From NCBI GenBank assembly GCA_016721765.1, contig JADKHO010000001.1:434001-498000 (forward strand): DNA of 64,000 nucleotides. Reading direction: 5' to 3'. Under the pieces are notes generated by a model. It was not told the origin of the DNA, ran no database searches, and worked only from the letters and a program-made list of their open reading frames with translations. Origin of the DNA: Bacteroidota bacterium (GTDB taxonomy: Bacteria > Bacteroidota > Bacteroidia > UBA4408). This document shows, piece by piece, positions 44,811 to 54,230 of the stretch (position 1 is the first letter of the stretch; each line of letters begins with the position of its first letter). A program made the translations under genes and the position numbers.

Positions 44811-44818
44811 CAAATCTA
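44811..44818 (-). promoter_or_regulatory. -7 promoter element TAGATTTG
   Basis: Minus-strand TAGATTTG, 19 nt before the coaX start, touching the stop codon of the large GEVED protein. Confidence 0.45.
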
Positions 44819-47800
44819 CTTAATTACCAGCTTTTTAGTAATACTATTTTTATCGGTGGTTAATTGAATAAAATAAATTCCTTTTGGATAGGTTGTAAGA
44901 TCGAGCTGTGTATTAAATTGGTTAGCATTGAGTGCTGAGTTTTGTTTCAGAATTTCTTTGCCTTCCATACTTGAAATCATTAGGCTAATTGATTTTGAAT
45001 CCAAATTATAATAGCTAATGCTGATTTTTCCATTGCTTGGGTTAGGATAAATTGTAAGGTCCTTTTCTCTCTCCAACTCATTTCCGGTAGAAATAGCAGT
45101 TGCCAAGGTAATGTAGTAATCTTCGGTCTCACCGCTACCAAAGGCTGCACAAGCTTCATTAGCAAGGTTGCTGCTACCGGCAATTCGTGATCTGATGCGC
45201 ATACCGGTTACTCCAACCTTAGCAGAGTCGTCAATTACGAAAGGAACTTTTGTAGCAAGTCCTGAGACAGTAGCATGACTCACTTCTTTCCATTCTTCTG
45301 GATCAAAGGTACCGCTTTGGTCATAATCAATCCAAACAGAGATACTGCACTCACCAATGGTTTTCACATATAAATCATAGTAATTTCCAATGCCTAAAGT
45401 GGTAGTGGTGTTCCCTGTACCGGGATATTTTGAGTAAGCAAAGCCTGCATTAGCTGCACAACCCGAATTTGCATTATTGAAAGTTGTTTGCCCAAAAGCT
45501 ACAGAATCGATATAGTTTTCGAGGGTGCAATTTCCATTGATTTCGTTGTTGCAATAATCGCACAAAGCCACTGATTTGTTTAAAACATGCACTGCTGTTG
45601 AGGTAACTGTAGTGCCGCCATTACATGTTACATTACAATGATAATAAGTATCAAAATTTTGGCTTGTTAAATACACTTGAGTAGTTGCGCCTGCAATTGA
45701 TGTCCAGGTTTGATTATCGAATGATTTCTGCCATTGAAAAGTATATCCGGTGTCTGTGCTCAAGCTATCGATAGATAATGAAAAAATGTCGGAGGCACAT
45801 ACTTCCATGGTTCCGGATTTAGCAAAGCCGGCGCTAAATGGCAAACTACAAGAGTTAGGAGTTAGTAAATTCACTAAATAATCTTCGGTTTCGCCATATA
45901 AATAGGTTCCGCAAGGATCGGCCGATGTAGTGCCATTTCGCAACACCAAACGCATTTTAGTAAGACCTGATAATGCTGTCGAAGGTATTAAAATGGTATC
46001 ACGTATAGGATTAGGGCCACCTATTGTTTGGGCGTTCAAAATAATTTCACCACTAGGATCAAAAATTCCATCGTGATCAAAATCGATGTAAATGCCTAAA
46101 TTACACGTGGCAAAGGTTCCAAAATTAATTTGAGAAACGGCAAGCGGATAGCTCAAGGTCTTAACCAAATTCACCGGTGGTAGATAACCAAAATCGGTGT
46201 ATGAATTTATCGAAGTTGGGTTATTTGTAACCGGAAGCGCTATACCATTATTTAATAAGCCAAATGAAACGTTTCCTATATCGTAATTATTAACTGCACT
46301 GGTTGGACCTGAGGTGCAATAACAATCAACAAATGAATTAAGCGCTACAAATAATGCGGTAGAAGTAGATGTAACACCTGAGCAAATAAGTTGGCAACGA
46401 TAATAGGTACTGCTGGTTTGAGACATTTGATAATACAAAGTATTTGCACCTGCAATGGGTGACCAGTTAATGTTATCGGGCGATGCTTGCCATTGGTAGG
46501 TGATGCCTGATGAAATGGAATAACCTGCAAGGCTCAAGGTAAAGTTCACATTAGGACAAACAGTTGAATCGCTTGCTGCGGCTGTTCCTGCTGCTGTTGG
46601 TGCAATGCAGGGTGGAGCCTGTGCAAGGTTCACGATATAATCCTCAGTTTCACCCCAAGTGTAGGTTCCGCAAGGGCTCGGCATAACAGTACCCTCTCTT
46701 AAAACAACCCGCATTCCGGTATTTCCCAAAGTTGCTGAAGCTGGAATAACAACTAGCCCGGAAACAATGTTGCCGAGTTGGCCTGCAAAAGTGGTTCCAT
46801 CAAAAACAAGTTCAGTGGCCGGATCGTAGCTTCCGTCTTGATTGTAATCGATAAAAACAGCGATGGTACATACATAAAATCCATTCAAATCAATTTGAGT
46901 AACTGAAATGGGATATGGAAAACCAAGGAAGAAGGTTTGAGGTGGCAAGCTTGTAAAATCCGTATAGGTATTTACAGAGGTAGCATTGGTTGTAGCCGGC
47001 GTTCCGATACCGTTATTTAAAGGTCCAAAAGTTACATTACCTATATCATCATCTGCAGTACTTGTTGCTGCTGAAGTGCAATAACAACTTGCGAAGGTAT
47101 TAGTTGTAACATAAATACTTGTGGAAGTATCGGCAGCAGCACTGCAAGATACAATGCAACGGTAATAGGTGCTGTTGGGTTGAGTGCTTGAATAGGATGG
47201 TTGAGTTGCTCCACTAATCGGCGCAAACGTAATGTTATTTGCCGAACTCTCCCATTGGTAAGTTAAGCCACTCGCAAGAGTTACACCATTTAAACTTAGG
47301 GCAACCGGAACACTAGGGCATACCGAAGAAGCATTAGCAACAGCAGTTCCTGCATTTGGAGTACCTGCACAATTCACATTTGGAATAATAGTGAGTATAT
47401 AATCTTCAGTTTCTCCGCTTCCAAAACTCAAGCATGCATCAGGTGCTCCATTGGGTGTTGCTGAACGGCTTCTGATGCGCATACCTGTTTGCCCAATAAT
47501 AGAGCTAAAGGGCACTGAGATCGAGATAGTATTAGGTATATTGGGAGCAGAAGTGGAGGGAATACAAACCTGACTCCATTCAGAAACATCATAGGTTCCT
47601 GATCCATCAAAATCAATCCATACAGAAACATAAGCTGCCACTGGCAAAGTTACACTAAGATTATAGGATAAGCCTTGAATTAAGGATGCTGTGGTGTTAC
47701 CTGATGGAGGAAAAACAGTTAATGTATTAGCTGTGGTTCCGGTGCAAATACTTCCAAGATTATTTAACGTGGTACCGGCAATTACCACATCATTAATGGT

Positions 47801-49501
47801 GTAAGAGGCACATCCGCCGCCGCCTAAGCCGGTTACACAATAGCATAAACTTGGTGGATTTTGAGACACTTTTATACCTGCAGAAGCTGCAGACTGTGCA
47901 TTACAAGTAACAACACAATGATAAAACAACGTGCCGGTTATGGTAGTAGCATATAGTGTATTGGTTGCTCCACTAATGGGTGTCCAAGTTACACTGTCGG
48001 TTGAAGATTCCCATTGATAGGTTTGTCCAGAACCAATTGAATTTCCTATTAAGGAAATTAGGGTTGCTACTCCTGAGCACCCGGAGGTAAAGGATGCCGC
48101 AGCAGCGCCGGCAGTAGGAGGGGCTGTACATACAGCACCTTGCAAAATATCCACCAAATAATCCTCAGTTTCTCCAGTGCCGTATGTTCCACAAGGACTT
48201 TGCGTTGCAGATCCTGCCGCTCTTAATACAATACGCATACGGGTGAGGCCTGTAAGCGCTGTGTATGGGATATTAAGGGCCGAGCTAATTATATTACCAT
48301 TAACTGCCGAAGTGGATGCACCCAATGTAAACGTTTCAACCACCGGGTCAAACAGACCGTCATGGTTAAAATCGATGTGTGCGGTTGCATAATTTACACT
48401 AAAAGCAGCGCTGTTAATTTGCGTTATGCTTATCGGATAGGTACCACCTTGCGTTAAAGCAGTAGCAGGTAAATTTGAGAAATCGGAATAGGTATTTACC
48501 GAAGCGGCATTATTCGTGGCTGTTCCGGCTGTTCCATTATTTAATGCTGCAATGGTAATATTTCCAATATCGCTGCCGGTTGCACCTGTAGGATTAGAAG
48601 AACAATAGCAATCGACAAAAGTATTCGTGGTGATTAATAAGCTGGTTGAAGTATCTGCAACACCGGTGCAGGTTGAAATGCATCGATAATAGGTGTTACT
48701 TGTTTGAGTGGTGCTTAAATTGATATTTGCTGCACCAACTATATCTGTCCAAACGGTATTATTTGGAGAGGATTGCCATTGATACGTTAGTCCTGAAGCG
48801 AGTGTATTTCCATTTAAGCTCAATGAAAAGTTTGTATTTGGGCATACACTTGAATCAGTTGCTGCAGTTGTACCTGCATTAGGCGGCGCTGTGCAAGGTG
48901 TGGCTGGAATAAATGAAATACTCCCAAGCCATCCTCTTGGAGTATTGGTAGGGGTAGTTGGAGGAGCGCCTCCGCCGTATCCTATGTTGTCGCCGGTTAC
49001 AATGTTACAACCACCGGCCGATATGGTAACTGTTGGAAGATTCGGAGCAACAATTGTATGATAACGCTGCACTCCAGCCGTTCCGTTGTAAGCCGAGACT
49101 GCGAATCCGTAATTTGCTCCGGCAGGTACTAAAAAACTTAAGCCCGTAAAAAAGGATTGTGTAACCGTAGTTGTTGTATTGGCTACCCCTGCAATAGTTC
49201 CTGTTGCAACGAGTGTCCAACCATTTGCTACCGAAATATTTCCCGGAGAACCATTCAAGGGAGTTGTTTTATACCAAAAATCAACAGAAACATTCGCTGT
49301 TGTACCCACTATTCCTTCAATGTCGGTAATTATTACATCGCTTGAATTTGTATTTTCAAAATTAAAAGTTACGGTTCCTGACCCGTTATTATTTAAAAAA
49401 GTAGATGTTGTAGAAATCGTAATTTGTGCTTGACTTACTGTGCTTGTTACTAAAAGCAATAAGGCAAGAAAGGAAATAGTTTGGATGACTGATTTTTTCA
49501 T
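44816..49501 (-). CDS. large GEVED-domain T9SS surface protein
   Basis: 1561 residues. Signal peptide (FLALLLLVTSTVSQAQ); an N-terminal beta domain; then alternating modules: Ig-like segments (LTYQWQSSPNNTVW, YYRCIV) and GEVED domains with Asp-rich loops (IDFNHDGLFDP) ending in GTGETEDYLVDI or GSGETEDYILTI. I count five GEVED ends. C-terminal type A sorting domain (LTIYPNPSNGKISISY, ending PKGIYFIQL). A surface-exposed, calcium-binding adhesin-like filament is plausible; the ligand is unknown. Repeats are strongly diverged at DNA level but share frame and order. Paralog of the next gene. Confidence 0.9.
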   Translation of the reverse strand: MKKSVIQTISFLALLLLVTSTVSQAQITISTTSTFLNNNGSGTVTFNFENTNSSDVIITDIEGIVGTTANVSVDFWYKTTPLNGSPGNISVANGWTLVATGTIAGVANTTTTVTQSFFTGLSFLVPAGANYGFAVSAYNGTAGVQRYHTIVAPNLPTVTISAGGCNIVTGDNIGYGGGAPPTTPTNTPRGWLGSISFIPATPCTAPPNAGTTAATDSSVCPNTNFSLSLNGNTLASGLTYQWQSSPNNTVWTDIVGAANINLSTTQTSNTYYRCISTCTGVADTSTSLLITTNTFVDCYCSSNPTGATGSDIGNITIAALNNGTAGTATNNAASVNTYSDFSNLPATALTQGGTYPISITQINSAAFSVNYATAHIDFNHDGLFDPVVETFTLGASTSAVNGNIISSALNIPYTALTGLTRMRIVLRAAGSATQSPCGTYGTGETEDYLVDILQGAVCTAPPTAGAAAASFTSGCSGVATLISLIGNSIGSGQTYQWESSTDSVTWTPISGATNTLYATTITGTLFYHCVVTCNAQSAASAGIKVSQNPPSLCYCVTGLGGGGCASYTINDVVIAGTTLNNLGSICTGTTANTLTVFPPSGNTTASLIQGLSYNLSVTLPVAAYVSVWIDFDGSGTYDVSEWSQVCIPSTSAPNIPNTISISVPFSSIIGQTGMRIRSRSATPNGAPDACLSFGSGETEDYILTIIPNVNCAGTPNAGTAVANASSVCPSVPVALSLNGVTLASGLTYQWESSANNITFAPISGATQPSYSSTQPNSTYYRCIVSCSAAADTSTSIYVTTNTFASCYCTSAATSTADDDIGNVTFGPLNNGIGTPATTNATSVNTYTDFTSLPPQTFFLGFPYPISVTQIDLNGFYVCTIAVFIDYNQDGSYDPATELVFDGTTFAGQLGNIVSGLVVIPASATLGNTGMRVVLREGTVMPSPCGTYTWGETEDYIVNLAQAPPCIAPTAAGTAAASDSTVCPNVNFTLSLAGYSISSGITYQWQASPDNINWSPIAGANTLYYQMSQTSSTYYRCQLICSGVTSTSTALFVALNSFVDCYCTSGPTSAVNNYDIGNVSFGLLNNGIALPVTNNPTSINSYTDFGYLPPVNLVKTLSYPLAVSQINFGTFATCNLGIYIDFDHDGIFDPSGEIILNAQTIGGPNPIRDTILIPSTALSGLTKMRLVLRNGTTSADPCGTYLYGETEDYLVNLLTPNSCSLPFSAGFAKSGTMEVCASDIFSLSIDSLSTDTGYTFQWQKSFDNQTWTSIAGATTQVYLTSQNFDTYYHCNVTCNGGTTVTSTAVHVLNKSVALCDYCNNEINGNCTLENYIDSVAFGQTTFNNANSGCAANAGFAYSKYPGTGNTTTTLGIGNYYDLYVKTIGECSISVWIDYDQSGTFDPEEWKEVSHATVSGLATKVPFVIDDSAKVGVTGMRIRSRIAGSSNLANEACAAFGSGETEDYYITLATAISTGNELEREKDLTIYPNPSNGKISISYYNLDSKSISLMISSMEGKEILKQNSALNANQFNTQLDLTTYPKGIYFIQLTTDKNSITKKLVIK

Positions 49502-49547
49502 TTTGGATACAGCATTTTATGTTAAAGTCGTAAAGATAAACATTTCT

Positions 49548-49589
49548 AAAAAGCAAAAAGTCCCTAAAATTAGGGACTTTTTGCTTTTT
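49548..49589. terminator. long bidirectional hairpin between the two GEVED genes
   Basis: Near-perfect stem AAAAAGCAAAAAGTCCCTAA / TTAGGGACTTTTTGCTTTTT with an AA centre. It ends the 49602-52037 gene. Confidence 0.85.
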
Positions 49590-49601
49590 ATGTAGTAGTA
49601 T

Positions 49602-52037
49602 TTATTCTACAATAAGCTTTTGCGTGCTGTTAGAAGAATCAGAAATCAATTGAACAAAATAAATTCCTTTTGCAAGATTCTTAAGATCAAGTTGTTTGCT
49701 GTATTTTCCACTCACATTGCTAATGGTTTCAGAATACACCAATTCGCCTCGAGTATTCAATACTTTTAAAAGATTTTTTTCGGAAGAATTACTGTTAAAG
49801 GATAGAATAAAAAACTCATGTGCAGGGTTGGGGGCAATAGTGAACGATTGATTTTGAATTGACTTTTTAATTCCATTTCCGATATCAATTGTAACAATAT
49901 AATCTTCTGCTTCTCCGGAACCGAAATTCGTGCAAGCAGATGTGGAATCGTTCGTATTATTTACGGCTCTGCTTCTTATTCTAAGACCTGTTTGCCCGCC
50001 GGGAATGCCCCATGGAATGGAAACTTGCACTGTATTAGCAACTCCGGCAACCGAAGTGGTGCAAACTCTTGTCCATTCGTTTGTTCCAAAAATCCCATCT
50101 TGGTCATAATCAATCCAAAGTGAAATAATATTATTAGCTAAAGTAGTAATATTGAATGTGTATGTATCTCCTCTTGTTAAAATGGCTGTAGTGCTTCCTG
50201 ATGCAGGATAAGGTGTTAAGGTATTTGCTGTAGTACCAAAACAAGTATCAGCTGATAAACTGTTTAGGGAAGTACTCACAATTTCCACAGCTGTAATTCG
50301 GTCTGTAGCTGAACATCCTGCGCCACCTAAACCAGTGGAACAATAGCACAACGTAGGTGGATTCAAAGAAACCTGAATACTGGAGGAAGTGGCAGATTGA
50401 GCACTACAAGTTACTATGCATTGATAATATGCGGTTGAACTTATTAGAATTATTAAAGAGCTATTTATTGCTCCGCTAATGTTCGACCAAGTTGCATTAT
50501 CAGTTGACATTTGCCATTGATAAGTTTGTCCGGAGCCAACAGAGTTGCCATTTAAGGAAATTGTAGTTGCTAGTCCAAAACAGCCGGAAGTAAAAGTAGC
50601 AACGGCAGCTCCGGCAGTTGGAGGCGCTGTGCAAACAGTTCCTGCCAATACATTAACCAAATAATCTTCTGTTTCACCGGCAGCATAAGTTCCGCATGCG
50701 CTTTGAGTTGCTGAACCACCTGTTCTCAACACAACACGCATTCTTGTTGTTCCTGTAAGGGCGGTAAATGGAACAGTAATAGTTCCTGCTGCTATGTTTC
50801 CATTTGCAGTAGAGGTTTGTGCGATGGAATACGTTTCGTCAATTAAGTCAAACGTTCCATTGTGATTGTAATCGATATATACCGTAACATAGGATGTTGT
50901 AATTGCAGCACCACTGTTTATCTGTGTAACAGATATAGGGTAACTTATTCCTTGCATTAAATCGGTTGCGGGAAGTGATGTAAAATCAGTATATAAATTA
51001 ACTGAAGCAGGATTGCTCACTGCGGGTGTTCCAACACCATTATTGAGGGTTGCTATAGATACATTATCAATATCTGCACCTGCAGCTCCAGTAGCAGCAG
51101 AAGCGCAATAGCAATCCACGAAAGTATTGGTAGTAACCAATAAGCTGGTTGAGGTTGAACTTTGTCCGGAACAGGTAACAATACAGTGATAATATGTATC
51201 CGTAGTTTGAGAACTGAGATAAGATGACTGTGTTGCGCCTACTATTGGAGACCAATTGACATTATTTGCCGAACTTTCCCATTGAAAGGATAAGCCACTT
51301 GCAAGTGTTGCACCCACCAAACTCAAATTGAAGTTTGTGCCAGGGCAAACAGAAGTATCTGTTGCTGCAACCGAACCGGCTGTTGGGGTGCCGGTGCAAG
51401 CAATTGCAGGAACAAAAGTAATTCTTCCTGTAAACGCTCTTGGGTTATTTGTTGGGCTCGGGAAAGCTCCACCGTAACCAACCGTTGCTCCAATTGAAAA
51501 ATCGTACACATTTAAATTCACACCACCAGCAGATAAAGTAGTAGGTGTTGGCGCAGGTGTTGGTCCGCTATAACGAATTCCAGCTGTGGATTGCAAAGCA
51601 AAACGATACGAAGTTGCAGCCGGGATTGTAAAGGACATCCCTGTAAAGGTTGGATAATATCCATTTGCTGCTACCGTAATCGGACTTATTGGCCCTGTAA
51701 TGAGCGTCCAATCCGGCGAAGCTATAGTTGGAGCACCTCCCAAAGAGGTAGAACTATACCATAAAGAGGGGGTTGTGCCAGTATTTGCTGTTTGCCAATA
51801 GTTATCAATTTGAGTAATCTGAATTGCAAAGCTATTTGTATTTTCAATAACAAAAGTTATTGCCGAATTTCCTGCAACACCATTACCTCCTGTAAAATTT
51901 GTTCCGTTTTCTGTGGTAATGGTTGTTTGGGCATTCAAATTTGAATAGGTGAATAATGCGATAACAGCAAAAAGCACCACTCTTGTTAAATGATTTACTG
52001 CAGCAATCGATGTTCTTGACATGTAGGTTTTTTTCAT
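49602..52037 (-). CDS. GEVED-domain T9SS surface protein, shorter paralog
   Basis: 811 residues. N-terminal export signal preceded by a 20-residue extension (VVLFAVIALFTYSNLNAQ); the same N-terminal domain as its neighbour (FVIENTNSFAIQITQI, MSFTIPAATSYRFAL); Ig-like segments (YQWQMSTDNATWSNI) and two GEVED ends (AAGETEDYLVNV, GSGEAEDYIVTI); C-terminal sorting domain (FTIAPNPAHEFFILSF, ending AKGIYFVQLI). Module order matches the larger protein, so the pair arose by duplication and gain or loss of modules. An independent terminator lies between them. Confidence 0.9.
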   Translation of the reverse strand: MKKTYMSRTSIAAVNHLTRVVLFAVIALFTYSNLNAQTTITTENGTNFTGGNGVAGNSAITFVIENTNSFAIQITQIDNYWQTANTGTTPSLWYSSTSLGGAPTIASPDWTLITGPISPITVAANGYYPTFTGMSFTIPAATSYRFALQSTAGIRYSGPTPAPTPTTLSAGGVNLNVYDFSIGATVGYGGAFPSPTNNPRAFTGRITFVPAIACTGTPTAGSVAATDTSVCPGTNFNLSLVGATLASGLSFQWESSANNVNWSPIVGATQSSYLSSQTTDTYYHCIVTCSGQSSTSTSLLVTTNTFVDCYCASAATGAAGADIDNVSIATLNNGVGTPAVSNPASVNLYTDFTSLPATDLMQGISYPISVTQINSGAAITTSYVTVYIDYNHNGTFDLIDETYSIAQTSTANGNIAAGTITVPFTALTGTTRMRVVLRTGGSATQSACGTYAAGETEDYLVNVLAGTVCTAPPTAGAAVATFTSGCFGLATTISLNGNSVGSGQTYQWQMSTDNATWSNISGAINSSLIILISSTAYYQCIVTCSAQSATSSSIQVSLNPPTLCYCSTGLGGAGCSATDRITAVEIVSTSLNSLSADTCFGTTANTLTPYPASGSTTAILTRGDTYTFNITTLANNIISLWIDYDQDGIFGTNEWTRVCTTSVAGVANTVQVSIPWGIPGGQTGLRIRSRAVNNTNDSTSACTNFGSGEAEDYIVTIDIGNGIKKSIQNQSFTIAPNPAHEFFILSFNSNSSEKNLLKVLNTRGELVYSETISNVSGKYSKQLDLKNLAKGIYFVQLISDSSNSTQKLIVE

Positions 52038-52158
52038 CTTGTCTTTTGGATTAATAAATATATGGAGCGAATTTAATTTAAGTTTTCAAAGTTTGCAATT
52101 TTTCATTTCCAATCTGTAGTGATTATTCTACCTTAACCTTATCAAATTCAAAAAAACA

Positions 52159-52580
52159 ATGCCACTCTGGGTTCTATATGCTTTAGCCTCAATGGTATTT
52201 GCAGGGCTCACTTCCGTAATTGCAAAATTTGGATTAAAAAATGTGCCGAACGATTTAGCACCGGCCATACGCACCTCTGCTGTTTTCGTTTTTATTTGGA
52301 TGAATGCCTTTGCTTTGCGCTACACAACTCAACTTTCAAATTTCACCAAACGCGATTTAATATACTTATGTATTTAAGGATTAACCACAACACTTTCGTG
52401 GATTTTCTGTTGTCGTGCCATTAAAATAGGCCCTGTATCGGTAATTGCAAGCATAGCTAAAACAAGTCTTGTTATTACAATTTTTTAGCCCTTTTTTTTC
52501 TATATGAACCGCTCACTCCGAAAATTCTGTTGGGAGCAAGCTTAATCACAGGCGGGACATTGGTTTTGGTATTTCAATAA
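52159..52580 (+). pseudogene. EamA/DMT-family transporter, disrupted
   Basis: The frame starts as a small EamA protein (MPLWVLYALASMVFAGLTSV, then KFGLKNVPNDLAPAIRTSAV), stops at TAA 52375-52377, and continues in the same frame with GLTTTLSWIFCCRAIKIGPV. It then shifts at the T run 52481-52486 into a frame reading LALFFLYEPLTPKILLGASL before a TAA at 52578-52580. Joined, the parts give the usual roughly 140-residue single-domain EamA transporter. One nonsense and one indel lesion indicate a dead gene. Confidence 0.85.
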
Positions 52581-52718
52581 AAACACATTCATTGGTATTC
52601 CTCTTTTTCCCTAAAATCAATTTTACTGATTGCGCTTCGTCAATATTCCTACAGCATTCTAATTTATTGGATATTCTGGTGTTTAATTAATTTTACAACA
52701 CTTTATGAAATCAGAAAT

Positions 52719-52726
52719 TATCTTTG
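52719..52726 (+). promoter_or_regulatory. -7 promoter element TATCTTTG
   Basis: TATCTTTG in the 250-bp gap between the EamA pseudogene and the glycosyltransferase, about 106 nt before its start. Weakly supported; the gap otherwise holds only a doubtful 48-codon frame. Confidence 0.3.
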
Positions 52727-52832
52727 CGCACTTGAATTCTGAATTTAGCAACCTTAGAGAAAAGGACTTTGATTATAATTTCAAACTAATTGCTCCCGAA
52801 ACTTTAAATCCATTAAATTCCTTTAAAGAAGT

Positions 52833-53891
52833 ATGCAAAAGCGAATTTTAGTTTGTCCATTAAATTGGGGATTAGGGCATGCAAGCCGCTGTATTCCTAT
52901 TATTCGAAAACTTATCGAAGAGGGACATACTGTTGTTATTGCAGCTGATAAAAAACCGCTAAAGCTCTTGCAACTTGAATTTCCGAATCTTGAGTTTATC
53001 GTTTTTGAGGGTTACGAAATGCACTACTCAAAACACTTTTTATGGGTGAAGCTAGTAGCATCCATTCCCAGCATGATAAAAGGCATTTTAAAAGAACATT
53101 TAACGCTTCGCAATATCATCAAGCAACACCACATCGATGTGGTTATTTCGGATAATCGATATGGTTGTTGGAACAAGGAAGTTTACAGTGTTTTTATTAG
53201 CCATCAGTTATTTATCCAAACTCCAATATTAAAATCGCTGGTAGCAAAAATTAATTTTTGGTTTTTGTCGCGCTATAATCAAGTGTGGGTGCCGGATTTA
53301 GCAGGTTCCTTGAATTTATCTGGAGCCTTGTCTCACGGTGAAAAGACACCCAATAACATCGTGTATATTGGTCCTTTGTCACGATTTGCATCCGCACAAA
53401 AACTAAAAACCAATGTAATCAAATATGACCTATGTATCCTTTTATCCGGACCTGAACCACAGCGCAGTATTTTAGAAAATAGAGTGATAGCGGAATTGAA
53501 AGGACTCAAACTAAAAACTGTTTTTGTGAGAGGGCTAACAGATTCAAACAAAACACTCGAAAGCAGTGAGCTATCTGCTTCTTTTAATCATTTATCCAGT
53601 GAGAAATTAAGTGAATTAATAAGCTGTTCAAAAACAGTTCTATGCCGCTCGGGTTATAGCTCTATAATGGATTTAGCGGCACTCGGCAAAAAAGCAATTT
53701 TTGTGCCTACGCCAGGTCAAACCGAGCAAGTTTATTTGGCTGAATATTTTAGTGCAAAAGGCATTAGCTATTTCCAATTGCAACCTAATTTTAATTTAGC
53801 AGAAGCCTTAAATGAAATTCAAAATTACAAGGGCTTTGAAAACTATTTGAATACTTCCCATTACAAATTACCACAACAACTTATTCGATAA
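52833..53891 (+). CDS. MurG/GT28-like glycosyltransferase of unknown substrate
   Basis: 352 residues, GT-B fold. N-terminal RILVCPLNWGLGHASRCIPI (glycine-rich acceptor loop, as in GT28) and C-terminal nucleotide-sugar site KTVLCRSGYSSIMDLAALGK, IFVPTPGQTEQVYLAEYF. It resembles MurG and UDP-glycosyltransferases, but key MurG motifs are absent, so it is probably a lipid or secondary-metabolite glycosyltransferase. Its last 11 bp overlap the end of the convergent TPR gene. Confidence 0.85.
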   Translation: MQKRILVCPLNWGLGHASRCIPIIRKLIEEGHTVVIAADKKPLKLLQLEFPNLEFIVFEGYEMHYSKHFLWVKLVASIPSMIKGILKEHLTLRNIIKQHHIDVVISDNRYGCWNKEVYSVFISHQLFIQTPILKSLVAKINFWFLSRYNQVWVPDLAGSLNLSGALSHGEKTPNNIVYIGPLSRFASAQKLKTNVIKYDLCILLSGPEPQRSILENRVIAELKGLKLKTVFVRGLTDSNKTLESSELSASFNHLSSEKLSELISCSKTVLCRSGYSSIMDLAALGKKAIFVPTPGQTEQVYLAEYFSAKGISYFQLQPNFNLAEALNEIQNYKGFENYLNTSHYKLPQQLIR

Positions 53892-54213
53892 GCTCTTCAT
53901 TTAATTGTTGAATGGCCTGGTTTAATTCAGAAAGTGCCTTAGTGCTTTTTTGAACTTTAGCAATAACACAACCTCGTTCATACCATAATAAAGCCTCTTT
54001 CAAATCGCCTGCTTCTTCGAGCAGTTGACCAATTTGCAGATAGGCCCCCAAATAATTTTCATCCCGATTTAGGAGTTGAAGAATGAGTTGAATTGCTTCT
54101 TGAAGTTTGCCTTGCTTGTGGTATTCGAGAGCCAAGGCATAATTTAAAAATGAATCATACGGTTCCTTCTCGAGCATTTTCAATAGGGAAACCACTCTTT
54201 CAGAAGTATTCAT
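53881..54213 (-). CDS. small tetratricopeptide-repeat protein
   Basis: 110 residues, two to three TPRs with no signal peptide: SFLNYALALEYHKQGKLQEA, GAYLQIGQLLEEAGDLKEAL. Probably a cytoplasmic adaptor. It lies 17 bp downstream of pheS and is likely co-transcribed with it. Confidence 0.85.
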   Translation of the reverse strand: MNTSERVVSLLKMLEKEPYDSFLNYALALEYHKQGKLQEAIQLILQLLNRDENYLGAYLQIGQLLEEAGDLKEALLWYERGCVIAKVQKSTKALSELNQAIQQLNEELIE

Positions 54214-54230
54214 TTTTTACAATAAAGAAT

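Noticed and set aside
44816..52037. Possible CRISPR or tandem DNA repeats
   Set aside because: The periodicity comes from protein modules; spacing is hundreds of bases and the DNA copies are diverged.
52705..52851. 48-codon ORF before the glycosyltransferase, overlapping its start by 19 bp
   Set aside because: No recognisable protein features, and the only promoter-like box (52719-52726) lies inside it, so its start would not be transcribed.
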